A stretch of DNA of 64,000 bases from positions 6,656,029 to 6,720,028 of the forward strand of contig NZ_CP007440.1 of the NCBI RefSeq assembly GCF_001579845.1, read 5' to 3'. The position numbers and the translations under genes were made by a program. Origin of the DNA: Rhodoplanes sp. Z2-YC6860. Its GTDB lineage: Bacteria; Pseudomonadota; Alphaproteobacteria; Rhizobiales; Xanthobacteraceae. Of this stretch, positions 1 to 8,648 are shown piece after piece (the first letter of the stretch is position 1; each line of letters opens with the position of its first letter). The notes under the pieces were generated by a model. That model was not told the DNA's origin, made no database searches, and saw only the letters and a program-made list of their open reading frames with translations.

Positions 1-1
1 A

Positions 2-313
2 CCGAACGGGCCGTTCTCGCATCTGACGACCTTTGTCCCCGCCGAGATCGGCCGGAGATGGACGAAGAGCGACCTGCAATCGAAGCCCTTGATTTCGCTG
101 TTGGAGAGCGGCGGCGTTCGAGTCGGCAGAGCCCAGGAGCAGATTACGGCCACCCTTGCCGACCGCGACACCTCGGAGCGCCTCCTGGTCAAGCGGGGCG
201 AGCCGCTTCTGATGATCGTGCGCACGGTGTTCGATCTGGAAGGCACGGCCGTGGAGCACATCATCGCGCTCTATCCTCCGTCCCGGTACCAATATCTCGT
301 AAGCCTCGAATAA
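2..313 (+). CDS. GntR-family regulator, C-terminal UTRA domain (partial)
   Basis: The reading frame is open from the first bases and ends at TAA 311-313, so only the last ~103 residues are present. They resemble the ligand-binding UTRA domain of HutC-type GntR regulators, including the typical ending in which a segment on extra bulk (RTVFDLEGTAVEHI) is followed by YPPSRYQY. The DNA-binding half lies outside the window. The gene is co-directional with the UbiD-type decarboxylase 115 bases downstream and a perfect palindrome lies between them, so it is probably the local repressor. The effector is unknown. Confidence 0.8.
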   Translation, partial: PNGPFSHLTTFVPAEIGRRWTKSDLQSKPLISLLESGGVRVGRAQEQITATLADRDTSERLLVKRGEPLLMIVRTVFDLEGTAVEHIIALYPPSRYQYLVSLE

Positions 314-363
314 CGGTCCTCGCCCCCTGGCGGGAGCATCGAGGCGATTGCCTGCTGCGCCTA

Positions 364-377
364 GTTGATATATCAAC
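364..377. promoter_or_regulatory. 14-bp perfect palindrome, candidate GntR operator
   Basis: GTTGATATATCAAC is its own reverse complement. It sits between the end of the GntR gene and the UbiD-type gene, about 50 bases before its start. GntR-family regulators bind short AT-centred palindromes, so this is a plausible operator for the upstream regulator. The palindrome is seen directly; the binding is inferred. Confidence 0.55.
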
Positions 378-428
378 ATATCAGATCGCCCCCCGGCGGG
401 GCCGCACAGACAATCAGGGAGAAATCGA

Positions 429-1955
429 ATGGCTGCCAGGATCAAGGTCGAGGATGCGATGTCCGCCGGGAAAGCGTCCGTGTCAGAGCCGGCGAAGCCA
501 GCCGCTGAAGCGGCGCCCAAGCTCCCGTACACCGATCTCCGCGAATGGATGGATGAAGCCAGGAAGCTCGGCGAATTGAAGGAGGTCGAAGGGCTTTCCT
601 GGGAGCGGGAAATCGGGCTCTGCGCCGAGGTCGTGCAGAAGGAGGAGAAGTCTCCCTGCGTCGTCTTCACGAAGATCCCCGGATCGCTTCCCGGCAGCAG
701 GGTGCTGACGAACTTCTTTGCCGGCCGCCGGATGAACATGACGCTCGGTCTTCCGCTCCACCTTTCCAAGCTGGAGCTCACCGAGGGCATGCGCCGTCAT
801 TACATGACGGACCTCAAGCGGATTCCGGTCGAATACGTCGAGGACGGCCCCGTGTTCGAAAACACGATGCAAGGCGACGACATCGACGTCACGAAATTCC
901 CGTCGCCGATCTGGCACAAGCACGACGGCGGCCGTTACATCGGAACGGGCGCCTACCTGGTCACCCGCGATCCCGACGAAGGCTGGGTGAACTGCGGCGT
1001 CTATCGGGTGATGGTCCAGGACAAGAAGTCGGTCGGCTTCTACATCTCTCCCGGCAAGCACGGCCATATCCAGATGATGAAGTACGAGGCCCGCAAGGAG
1101 CCCATGCCGGTTGTCATCGTGGTCGGCGGCGACCCGATGTCCTACATGATGGCGGGAATCGAGGTGCCTTACGGAACGTCCGAGTTCGAAGTGATCGGCG
1201 GCATCCGCGGCAAGGCCTATCAGATGGTGAAGGGTCCGATGACGGGACTGCCCTTCCCCGCCAATGCCGAGATCGTCATCGAAGGATTTCTCCAGCCGGG
1301 CAACCGCAAGCTCGAAGGGCCGTTCGCGGAGTGGACGGGCTACTACAGCACGCACGACAGCGAAGAGCCGCTGCTCGACATCAAAGCCATCCACTATCGG
1401 AACGACCCGATCATCCTGGGTTGCCCGCACCAGATGCCGCCCGACGAGAGCATGCGCTATCTCTCGGTCGTCCGTTCATCTCTGCTGCGCGAGAACATCA
1501 CCAAGGCCGGCGTGCCGGACGTCACAGGCGCCTGGATGCATGAAGTCGGAGGCGGACGCTTCCTCGTCGGTGTCTCGATCAAGCAACGCTATGGCGGACA
1601 TGCGAGGCAAGCGGGGCACGTCGCGTGCCAATGCCACCTCGCGGCCTACTCAGGGCGCTACGTCATCGTCACCGACGACGACATCGACGTTTCCAATCTC
1701 GAGGAACTCATCTGGGCGATGTGCACCCGGTCCGATCCGGCGACATCCATCGACATCATCACCAACGCGTGGAGCACACCGCTCGACCCGCGGATCGACC
1801 CGCAGCGCAGGGCCCTCAAGGATTTCACCAACAGCCGCGCCATCATCGATGCCTGCCGTCCGTGGCATTGGCGGGATTCGTATCCGAAAATGATCACCGG
1901 CACGGTCGAGGAACGTCGCGAAAACCGCAAACGCTTCGAGTACCTGCTCAAATAG
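429..1955 (+). CDS. UbiD-family decarboxylase (prenyl-FMN dependent)
   Basis: 508 residues, the usual length for the UbiD family, whose members reversibly decarboxylate aromatic or alpha,beta-unsaturated acids with prenylated FMN. The central region holds the cofactor-binding stretch around NCGVYRVMVQD and the acidic active-site segment EGPFAEWTGYY near residues 296-306. The first ~30 residues are Ala/Pro-rich and may be disordered. The start at 429 follows a GGGAGAAATCG ribosome-binding region. No UbiX-type prenyltransferase gene is nearby, so the cofactor must be made elsewhere. The context (GntR regulator, hydrophobic-acid binding proteins) suggests catabolism rather than ubiquinone synthesis; the substrate cannot be told. 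Confidence 0.9.
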   Translation: MAARIKVEDAMSAGKASVSEPAKPAAEAAPKLPYTDLREWMDEARKLGELKEVEGLSWEREIGLCAEVVQKEEKSPCVVFTKIPGSLPGSRVLTNFFAGRRMNMTLGLPLHLSKLELTEGMRRHYMTDLKRIPVEYVEDGPVFENTMQGDDIDVTKFPSPIWHKHDGGRYIGTGAYLVTRDPDEGWVNCGVYRVMVQDKKSVGFYISPGKHGHIQMMKYEARKEPMPVVIVVGGDPMSYMMAGIEVPYGTSEFEVIGGIRGKAYQMVKGPMTGLPFPANAEIVIEGFLQPGNRKLEGPFAEWTGYYSTHDSEEPLLDIKAIHYRNDPIILGCPHQMPPDESMRYLSVVRSSLLRENITKAGVPDVTGAWMHEVGGGRFLVGVSIKQRYGGHARQAGHVACQCHLAAYSGRYVIVTDDDIDVSNLEELIWAMCTRSDPATSIDIITNAWSTPLDPRIDPQRRALKDFTNSRAIIDACRPWHWRDSYPKMITGTVEERRENRKRFEYLLK

Positions 1956-2050
1956 AGAAACGTTCGAAAAGCAGCGACGCGCCGGCGGCATCCCGTAGCG
2001 ACGTCCGGATTCGACCCTTCGCGACAATACTGTCGCGAAGGCGTCGCCGA

Positions 2051-3067
2051 TCACTGCCGGATCATCCCATCAACGATGGCCGAGGCTTCCGCCGGGACTT
2101 TGGTTTTCCAGGCTGCAATCGGCGCGGCGGCGCCCTGCCGGAGCGCTATCATGACGGACGCCGGCACCGTCTCGGCGATGCCGACACCGTTCGACCGCAT
2201 ACGCGCATAGTTGTCGGCCGTACGATTGGCCAGCAGCTCGAATTGGCTCTTCTGCGTTTCAGCCGCCGCCGCCATCACCTGGTCCTGCACGTCCTTCGGC
2301 AGAGCGTTGAACGCATCGAGCCGCACGAACGCCACCGAGATCGGAACCGCATAATTGATCGGCGTGAAGTGGCGCAGATAATCCCACAACTTGCGGCCGG
2401 CTCCGCCGTCCCCCGAGGTCAGGACGGCGTTGAGGGTGCGATTCTTCAGTCTTTCGACGGCGTCGTTGAACGGCAGAGGCTCGGCGGTTGCGCCAGCCGC
2501 CCGCATCACCTCGGTCGAGCTGTTGTCATAGGTCCGTACCGCGATCGCCCGCAGATCGGCGGCGCTTTGCAAGGTCCGCTCAGACCAGAGGCCGGTCGAG
2601 GGCCAGATCGTGATGTAGAGCAGCTTGGCGCCATGCTTCTCCAGCGCGCGTTCGTAGAGCGGGCGGGCCCTGGTGTTCAACTCCTTGGCGGCATCGATCG
2701 ACTGCACCACGAACGGCAGCGACGGCAGGCCAAAGATGGCGTCCGCTGCTTCCAGCGGACCGGCGAACGGATCACCGCCGGCGATGCGCTTCTCAGCCGC
2801 GGCGCGCAGCATCTCGCCCGAAGTGATCTTCAGCGCGTTGTCGAACGCCGTCGCCGTCGTCACGGCGCCACGGGTGCGCTCCGCGACGAGCTTGCCGAAG
2901 GTGGCGAGCCCGGTGCCGGAGACGGCGCTCTGTGGATATTCGGTGGCCATTTGCCATACGACTTGAGCGACGCACGGCGTCTGCAGCGACAACAGCGCAG
3001 CAGCGGCGCCGGCGATCACGATGCTCTTGCGGGAGGTGATCCGGTCGAGAATTTTCAAGGACATCAT
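2051..3067 (-). CDS. TRAP-type transporter substrate-binding protein (DctP family)
   Basis: 338 residues with an N-terminal signal peptide (hydrophobic AGAAAALLSLQ followed by CVAQ). The mature part starts VVWQMATEYPQS and matches DctP-type periplasmic receptors, which deliver organic acids to a DctQM membrane pair. The conserved binding-site region appears as a basic residue in AIAVRTYDN followed by the AEPLPFNDAVERL segment. No DctQ or DctM gene is in the window, so its partner is elsewhere or it is an orphan. It is convergent with the UbiD gene and precedes a second binding-protein gene on the same strand. Confidence 0.88.
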   Translation of the reverse strand: MMSLKILDRITSRKSIVIAGAAAALLSLQTPCVAQVVWQMATEYPQSAVSGTGLATFGKLVAERTRGAVTTATAFDNALKITSGEMLRAAAEKRIAGGDPFAGPLEAADAIFGLPSLPFVVQSIDAAKELNTRARPLYERALEKHGAKLLYITIWPSTGLWSERTLQSAADLRAIAVRTYDNSSTEVMRAAGATAEPLPFNDAVERLKNRTLNAVLTSGDGGAGRKLWDYLRHFTPINYAVPISVAFVRLDAFNALPKDVQDQVMAAAAETQKSQFELLANRTADNYARMRSNGVGIAETVPASVMIALRQGAAAPIAAWKTKVPAEASAIVDGMIRQ

Positions 3068-3164
3068 TCGTGAGGCTCCGCAAAGGGCTTAGCAAATCAT
3101 ATGCCAACGCCGCCGAGGCCGGCCAGTCAACCGCAGCTCCGGACGGGCGCTGCGGCTGTCGTCG

Positions 3165-4142
3165 TTATTGAGCTTTGGCGCCCGACACTTTGACAGCGTG
3201 CTCAAAGCTTATGAGCTCTTTGTTGATGCGGTCGCTGTATTCTTTTGCCGAACTGGCGTGAATGACCACGCCGGCGTTTTTCAGCTTGCTTGCGACATCC
3301 CGGTCCTTAAGCGCCGCGACCATCTCCCGCGACAGCGCATCGACGATCTCCTGCGATGTCCCGGCGCGAACCGAGAAGCCCATCTCGGAGCTGAAATCGA
3401 ATTTGGTTTTCAGCAGTTCAGCCAGCGGCACGACGTCGGGGGTTTCCGGAGCGCGCGTTGCCGACGTGATGGCCAGAAGCTTGATCTGCCCGCTTTCGAG
3501 GAAGCCCATCAGAGACGAGTAGGCGGCCAGCACCATGGGCGTGTCGCCTCGAATGAAGGCGGGCACAGACTGGGCCGCACCGCGATACGGGATGTGCCGG
3601 ATATCGACGCCGGCGAGAGATTTGAACAATTCCATCGCGATGTGATGAATTGAACCGTTGCCTGACGACCCGTAGGTCAGTTCGCCCGGCTTGGACTTCG
3701 CCAGAGCAATCAGTTCGTCCAGCGTGTTCACGCCCAGCGAAGATTGCACCGCCAGGTAAAGCGGCACGCTCGCCGCATAGGTCAGCGGCGCGAAATCCTT
3801 GGCTGGATGATACGCCAACCTCTCGTGCAGGAACGGATTGATGAAAACCGTCTGCGTGTCGGACATCAAAATTGTGTGGCCGTCGGCCGGAGAGCGCAGC
3901 AGATTTTGCACCGCCGGAATTCCCGAACCGCCCACCTGATTTTCGATCACGAAGCTCTGGCCGAACTTCTGGCTCAGCTGCGGCGCGATGACGCGCGAGA
4001 GGATGTCGGGCGTGCCGCCGGCGGCGTAAGGCACGACGATCCGGACCGGCTGAGTGGGATAGGTTTGAGCTTGCGCCGTATGAGCGGTGCCAGCGAGAAT
4101 CACCGCTACCCCGACAAGCGGGTAGAAAAACCAAGCCCTCAT
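3165..4142 (-). CDS. Tripartite tricarboxylate transporter receptor (Bug/TctC family)
   Basis: 325 residues with a signal peptide ending near AHTAQA. The mature start YPTQPVRIVVPYAAGGTPD is the hallmark of Bug receptors, in which the first beta-strand and the AGGTPD loop contact a carboxylate ligand. Further family segments are NPFLHERLAYHPAKDFAPL and VDIRHIPYRGAAQSVP. These proteins capture organic acids in the periplasm for TctAB permeases; none is encoded here. The gene lies 97 bases upstream of the DctP-type gene on the same strand and could be co-transcribed with it. Confidence 0.9.
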   Translation of the reverse strand: MRAWFFYPLVGVAVILAGTAHTAQAQTYPTQPVRIVVPYAAGGTPDILSRVIAPQLSQKFGQSFVIENQVGGSGIPAVQNLLRSPADGHTILMSDTQTVFINPFLHERLAYHPAKDFAPLTYAASVPLYLAVQSSLGVNTLDELIALAKSKPGELTYGSSGNGSIHHIAMELFKSLAGVDIRHIPYRGAAQSVPAFIRGDTPMVLAAYSSLMGFLESGQIKLLAITSATRAPETPDVVPLAELLKTKFDFSSEMGFSVRAGTSQEIVDALSREMVAALKDRDVASKLKNAGVVIHASSAKEYSDRINKELISFEHAVKVSGAKAQ

Positions 4143-4334
4143 CGATCGCCCCTCTTCGCAGGTCGTGTCCGTCCATGCGCCCAGTGCGCGCGACCGAACG
4201 GCGGCCCTCCCCTTACAGCTCCGGCATATACTGCGGCTGGAAACGTTTCAACGGCGCCAGTGTCGCGGCCATTCCGGCGCTGTCAATTCGGGATCTGCCG
4301 GCCTACCTCGCCGCTGTTGGACCGAACAGTCCTA

Positions 4335-4378
4335 ATCGCGGAAGTAGATGCTGCGGCCGCCGCGCATCCCGGTGTGTG
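4335..4378 (-). pseudogene. Relic of a VOC/glyoxalase gene
   Basis: Bases 4335-4365 are identical to 5204-5234 inside the intact VOC gene, in the same orientation, and similarity continues to about 4378. Read on the minus strand the relic gives RGGRSIYFRD and then a stop, matching the end of the intact protein. No further homology to the gene is visible on either side. This is a decayed duplicate or a recombination footprint; the two copies bracket the DUF1330 gene. The 358-base gap 4143-4501 holds only this relic and the hairpin at 4456-4483. Confidence 0.7.
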
Positions 4379-4455
4379 ACGAGGCCGGCGCATGAACGCG
4401 CGTCGATCAAAAATGACCCGAAGCAAAGTGCGCGGGCAAAGTATTGCATATTCAA

Positions 4456-4483
4456 GGAGAGGCCACTCCGAGGCGGCCTCTCC
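4456..4483 (-). terminator. Hairpin after the DUF1330 gene
   Basis: GGAGAGGCC (4456-4464) and GGCCTCTCC (4475-4483) form a 9-bp stem with a 10-base loop, 19 bases beyond the stop of the minus-strand DUF1330 gene. The following minus-strand sequence is AT-rich but has no long T run, so termination efficiency is uncertain. Confidence 0.55.
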
Positions 4484-4501
4484 TCCGTGCGGCGAGTTGG
4501 T

Positions 4502-4906
4502 CTATTGCTGCAAGCCTTCGATCACATAACTGCGGAAGGTCGCGTACTTGTCACCGATTTTGCGAGCTTCCTTGTAATCGGCTCCGTTGCGCCAGGCCTG
4601 CATTTTTTCGAGGCTGTCCCAGATCTGAATGACGGCCCTTTTAGGCGGATCACCTTCGACCGCGATGACCTTGCTTGCGCCAGCCCCTCCGGCGCCACCG
4701 ATGGCAATTTGCTTTCCACCAGCCGCCTTGATGCTCGCCTGAGCCTTCGGAGCGTATTCCTTACCGTAGGCATCAGGGTTGCTGACGCTGATTTCAGTGA
4801 CGAGGTAGACGGGTGCCTTGTTCTGCGCCCGTAACGCACTGATGCCTGATGCTCCAAGCGCAGCGCCTGCGAGTAGTGCAATTCCGAACCCTAAATATGA
4901 CTTCAT
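4502..4906 (-). CDS. DUF1330 domain protein
   Basis: 134 residues. An N-terminal hydrophobic stretch (LGFGIALLAGAALGASG) acts as signal peptide or anchor; the rest matches the DUF1330 ferredoxin-like fold: YLVTEISVSNPDAYGKEY, then a conserved segment at VEGDPPKRAVIQIWDS and the end ARKIGDKYATFRSYVIEG. DUF1330 proteins have no firmly established function. The start at 4906 follows GAGGAGAACGT. The gene sits between two 31-base direct repeats (4335-4365 and 5204-5234), so it may have arrived by insertion next to the VOC gene. Confidence 0.85.
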   Translation of the reverse strand: MKSYLGFGIALLAGAALGASGISALRAQNKAPVYLVTEISVSNPDAYGKEYAPKAQASIKAAGGKQIAIGGAGGAGASKVIAVEGDPPKRAVIQIWDSLEKMQAWRNGADYKEARKIGDKYATFRSYVIEGLQQ

Positions 4907-4944
4907 GTACGTTCTCCTCGATATGCATTCTCCCTGGGAATTGA

Positions 4945-4965
4945 TTGTCGTCGGATCGACGACAA
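4945..4965. promoter_or_regulatory. 9-bp inverted repeat upstream of the DUF1330 gene
   Basis: TTGTCGTCG and CGACGACAA are separated by three bases, 39 bases upstream of the DUF1330 start. It has the look of an operator or small hairpin. No regulator gene is adjacent and no other copy was noticed, so the role is open. Confidence 0.35.
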
Positions 4966-5149
4966 CGGAACAGCGTACGGCTATTCACGCGGCAATGGCA
5001 TGGCGATCTTGTCAGGCTTGCACTGACGATGAATGCCCTCGGAATGATCCGAAGCTGACACTGGAGCTTCGTCGGATTCGACCCGTTGAAATCCACGGGC
5101 ATGTCGCCATCGAAGCAAAGCGAACTTCGGCGTCTTCTGAGTACGCGGC

Positions 5150-5566
5150 CTAATACACCGACCACAATCCCGGCGTCGCAAGCTCCAGCAGGTGCCCGTC
5201 CGGATCGCGGAAGTAGATGCTGCGGCCGCCGCGCGTCCAGGTGTGCGCGCCTTCGATCGCGACGCCCTTCGCGGCCAGGCGCTCCTCCCAGGCGGCCAAC
5301 TGGTCCTTGCCGATCGCGAACGCCACATGCAGCGTGCCGTCGCCGGCGTGACCCGGAATGACGCCGCCGCCCGGCAAGTGCACCGTCTCGCCGGTCGCGC
5401 CCTTCAGGAACACCAGCAGCACGTCGTTGCCCGCGACCGCGTAAGCCGTCAGCCGGTTGTCGCTGTAGATCGGCTGCAGTTCGAGCACGCCCTGATAGAA
5501 CGCCTTGGCGCGCGCCATGTCGGTCGTGTGAATGCAGGTCTCCAGGATACCGTCGAGCTTGGGCAT
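5150..5566 (-). CDS. VOC-superfamily (glyoxalase-like) protein
   Basis: 138 residues starting MPKLDGILETCIHTTDMARA; an ATG 72 bases upstream is in frame, but alignment with the family favours this start. It contains paired beta-alpha-beta-beta-beta modules: a first metal-ligand candidate in CIHTTDMARAKAFY, a central HVAFAI, and the C-terminal signature GRSIYFRDPDGHLLELATP with the usual glutamate ligand. VOC proteins include glyoxalases, dioxygenases and resistance proteins, and the reaction here is not determinable. It is divergent from the Vgb-like gene (53-base gap). Confidence 0.9.
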   Translation of the reverse strand: MPKLDGILETCIHTTDMARAKAFYQGVLELQPIYSDNRLTAYAVAGNDVLLVFLKGATGETVHLPGGGVIPGHAGDGTLHVAFAIGKDQLAAWEERLAAKGVAIEGAHTWTRGGRSIYFRDPDGHLLELATPGLWSVY

Positions 5567-5619
5567 GGTCCGCTTTCGCTTGGTTGCGATTGTTTCAATG
5601 GCTGGATAGCATCCGCCGC

Positions 5620-6555
5620 ATGTCAGACACAGTAACACGCTCGCGACAGCGCACCGTCGCCGCTCCCACCATCCGCGAACACCGCATTCCGACCGAGGGC
5701 AGCAAGCCCTATATCGCGGTTGAAGGCGCCGACGGCTGCCTGTGGTTCTGCGAAAGCGGCGCGTCCAAAATTGGGCGGTTCGATCCGAAGGACTCCTCGT
5801 TCAAGGAGTTCGCGCTGCCGACGCCGAACGCGACACCGATCGGCATCATCGACGGGCCGAACGACGATCTCTGGTTCGCCGAAAAGAGCGGCAACAAGAT
5901 CGGCCGCATCACGCTGAAGGGCGCGATCACCGAATTTCCGCTGCCGACGCCGAACGCCGGCCCCGACGCCATGATGCGCGGCCCCGACGGCAACATCTGG
6001 TTCTCGGAAACCGAAATCAGCCAAGTCGGCCGCGTCACGCCCGCCGGAAAATTCACCGAGTTCAAGGACGGCATCTCGCCCGGCACCAAGCCGCTGTCGA
6101 TCGTGGTGCGCGACGGCGCGCTGTGGTTCAGCGAGGCCGCAGGCGATCACATCGGCCGCATCACCGTCGACGGCAAGGTCACTGAATTCCCGATCCCGAC
6201 CAAGGGCAGCCAGCCGCGCGCGATGTGCGTGCACCCCGACGGTTCGATCTGGTTCGTGCAGACCTCGGCGAACGGACTGTGCCGCATCGACCGCAACGGC
6301 GGCATGGTCGAATACAAGACGCCGACGCCCAATGCGTCGCTGCGCGGTGTCTGCGTCGGGCCCGAAGGCGACCTCTGGTACACGGCGAACTTCGCCAACA
6401 AGATCGGCCGCATGGCGCCGGACGGCACCCTGGTCGGCGAATACGACATTCCGACGCCGAACAGCGGCGCGCGTTGCATCGCGCCGATGTCGAACGGCCG
6501 GTTGTATTTCACGCAATGGGATGCCGGGCTGATCGGCGAAGTGATCCCGGGCTAA
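5620..6555 (+). CDS. Virginiamycin B lyase-like beta-propeller
   Basis: 311 residues from the ATG at 5620 (MSDTVTRSRQR); an earlier in-frame ATG at 5584 lies in the divergent promoter region and is less likely. The protein is built of about seven ~42-residue blades with recurring units such as GPDGNIWFSE, NKIGRIT and TEFPLPTPNA, typical of the Vgb/streptogramin lyase family. No signal peptide is seen, so it is probably cytosolic. Many chromosomal members are not antibiotic enzymes; the catalytic His/Glu pair of true Vgb could not be assigned with confidence. It is followed at 14 bases by two binding-protein genes. Confidence 0.8.
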   Translation: MSDTVTRSRQRTVAAPTIREHRIPTEGSKPYIAVEGADGCLWFCESGASKIGRFDPKDSSFKEFALPTPNATPIGIIDGPNDDLWFAEKSGNKIGRITLKGAITEFPLPTPNAGPDAMMRGPDGNIWFSETEISQVGRVTPAGKFTEFKDGISPGTKPLSIVVRDGALWFSEAAGDHIGRITVDGKVTEFPIPTKGSQPRAMCVHPDGSIWFVQTSANGLCRIDRNGGMVEYKTPTPNASLRGVCVGPEGDLWYTANFANKIGRMAPDGTLVGEYDIPTPNSGARCIAPMSNGRLYFTQWDAGLIGEVIPG

Positions 6556-6569
6556 TTTTAGAGGCTGAT

Positions 6570-7571
6570 ATGTTGAGGGGTCTTGTGCGGCGCCAATTCA
6601 TTCTGAACGGCGCCGTGGCAATCGTTTGCGTTATCTGTGCAGCCTTCAAGCCGGTCGCGGCACAAGCGCAGCAGACCAAAATCGCGACGATCGGCGTGCT
6701 GCTGACCGGCGCGGTCAACCCTGACCCCAAGGAATTCCTGGAGGGCCTGCGCGGCGGCCTCGCTCAACTCGACCTGATCGAAGGCCGCAACATCAAGCTC
6801 GAAGTGCGCTCCGCGGAAGGCAGCGCCGCACTGCTGCCCGAAAAGGCCGCCGACCTGGTCGGCCTCAAGGTGGATCTGATCGTTGCGCACCTCACGCCGG
6901 CCGCCCAGGCGGCAAAACAGGCCACCAAGGACATTCCGATCGTGATGGCGGGCGTCGGCGACGCGCTCGGCACCGGCCTCGTCGCAAGCCTTGCCCGGCC
7001 GGGCGGCAATGTCACCGGCACTTCGACGTCCGCCGCTGAGGTCGCCGGCAAGACCGTCGAGTTGATTCACGAGGTGCTGCCCTCGGTCACGCGCGTGGCC
7101 GTGCTGGCCAACGAGACCGATCCCTTCATGAAGCCTTATCTTGCGCAGATCGACGGCGCCGGCCGCAGGCTTGGTCTTCAGATCGATCCGTACGTGATCC
7201 GCCCATCGACGCCGCAAGCGCCCGTGTTCGACACGATGCGCGAGAAGCAGGCCGGAGCCTTGATCATTCAAGGCAGCATCAGCCGCAAGGGAACCCTCGA
7301 GCTTGCAATCCAGAATCGTCTGCCGTCATTCGGCAGCAGCCAGGCGTGGCCGAAGGCCGGCGGGCTCATGTCCTATTCGGCCAACCAGCAGGATGTCTTC
7401 CGGCAGGTTGCCGAATACGTCGACAAAATCCTTAAGGGCCGCAAGCCGGCCGATCTGCCGGTCGCGCTGCCAACGAAATTCGATCTGGTGGTGAACCTGA
7501 AAGCCGCCAAAGCGATCGGCGTGACGATCCCGGAGTCGTTCCTGACGCGCGCCGACGAGGTGATCGAGTGA
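6570..7571 (+). CDS. ABC transporter substrate-binding protein (TrpX/PF04392-like), copy 1
   Basis: 333 residues. The N-terminus (LVRRQFILNGAVAIV) is a signal sequence with a Tat-like RRQFIL motif. The mature part contains family segments: GVLLTGAVNPDPKEF, GLAQLDLIEGRNIKLEVRSAEG, PIVMAGVGDALGTGLVASLA and a closing IPESFLTRADEVIE. This family binds small aromatic or amino-acid-like ligands for ABC importers, but no permease or ATPase gene follows. It overlaps the next gene by four bases (GTGA), so the two are translationally coupled. Confidence 0.88.
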   Translation: MLRGLVRRQFILNGAVAIVCVICAAFKPVAAQAQQTKIATIGVLLTGAVNPDPKEFLEGLRGGLAQLDLIEGRNIKLEVRSAEGSAALLPEKAADLVGLKVDLIVAHLTPAAQAAKQATKDIPIVMAGVGDALGTGLVASLARPGGNVTGTSTSAAEVAGKTVELIHEVLPSVTRVAVLANETDPFMKPYLAQIDGAGRRLGLQIDPYVIRPSTPQAPVFDTMREKQAGALIIQGSISRKGTLELAIQNRLPSFGSSQAWPKAGGLMSYSANQQDVFRQVAEYVDKILKGRKPADLPVALPTKFDLVVNLKAAKAIGVTIPESFLTRADEVIE

Positions 7572-8530
7572 AACGACGCGAATTCATCGCGCTGCTTGGC
7601 GGCGCAGCGACATTTCCGGTTGCTGCGTTGGCGCAGCCCGGCCGCATGCCGCGCGTCGGCATTCTGATGCTCGGCAATCCCGACCCGGGCCTGTTCCTGC
7701 GCGAGATCACGGCCGGCTTACGTGAACTCGGCTACGAAGACGGCCGCAACATCGCGCTGGAGCACCGCAACGCCGGCGGCTCTGCGGCGCAGCTCAATGT
7801 CTTCGCGCGCGAACTGGCAGCGCTTCCGGTCGACGTCATCGCTGCGTTCCAGACACCTTCGGTCGTCGCCGCCAAGGCTGCCACCACGCAAATTCCGATT
7901 GTGATGTGTCCCGCCCAGGATCCGATCGAATTGGGATTCGTGCAGAGCTTTGCCCGCCCCGGCGGCAACATCACCGGCATGACCACCGCGACCGCGGAGC
8001 TTGCAGCCAAGAATCTCGAGCTGGTCCGCGAGGTGCTGCCGGCCGCACACCGTCTCGGCGTCATCGGCAACACCGCCGATCCGTTTCACAAGCCGTTCCT
8101 CGCGCAGATCGAGACTGCGGCGCGCACGCTGAATTTCGAAACGGCGATTGCCTTGAGCCAGGGCGCGGATCAGCTTGCCGCGGCGTTTGCCGAAATCGCC
8201 GGGCGTGGTGTGCAGGCGGCGATGGTGCAGCCGAGTCTGCCGCGCGATCGCGCTGCGGAGCTCGCGCTCCGCCACCGCCTGCCGCTGTTCGTGCCGAGCG
8301 TCGAATCCGCCCAGGCCGGAGCCCTGATGGCCTATTCCGCCGACATCGCCGCCGTCTACCGGCAATCGGCCACCTTCGTCGACAAACTCCTCAAGGGGCG
8401 CAGGCCGGCCGATCTGCCGGTGGAGCTTGCGACCAAGTTTCTCTTCGTCGTCAATCTCAAGACCGCGAATGCGCTGGGACTGACCTTGTCGCCGACGCTG
8501 CTCAGCCGCGCCGACGAGGTGATCGAGTAA
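7568..8530 (+). CDS. ABC transporter substrate-binding protein (TrpX/PF04392-like), copy 2
   Basis: 320 residues starting at GTG 7568, which overlaps the previous stop. The leader MKRREFIALLGGAATFP is a clear twin-arginine-type signal. The architecture repeats that of the upstream gene, including the ending LLSRADEVIE, and conserved blocks such as LARPGGN and ADLPV are shared, so the two arose by tandem duplication. No transporter membrane component is encoded next to it. Confidence 0.88.
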   Translation: MKRREFIALLGGAATFPVAALAQPGRMPRVGILMLGNPDPGLFLREITAGLRELGYEDGRNIALEHRNAGGSAAQLNVFARELAALPVDVIAAFQTPSVVAAKAATTQIPIVMCPAQDPIELGFVQSFARPGGNITGMTTATAELAAKNLELVREVLPAAHRLGVIGNTADPFHKPFLAQIETAARTLNFETAIALSQGADQLAAAFAEIAGRGVQAAMVQPSLPRDRAAELALRHRLPLFVPSVESAQAGALMAYSADIAAVYRQSATFVDKLLKGRRPADLPVELATKFLFVVNLKTANALGLTLSPTLLSRADEVIE

Positions 8531-8648
8531 GGAGGCGCCCACGCTGCGGGAATGCTTGCCGAGCAGCACCGCAAGATGGCCGGACTGAGCACGGCCGGGA
8601 AGCACTGAAGGCAGAGAAAGTCCTGCGCGAGAGCGCGGGGCTCATTTT

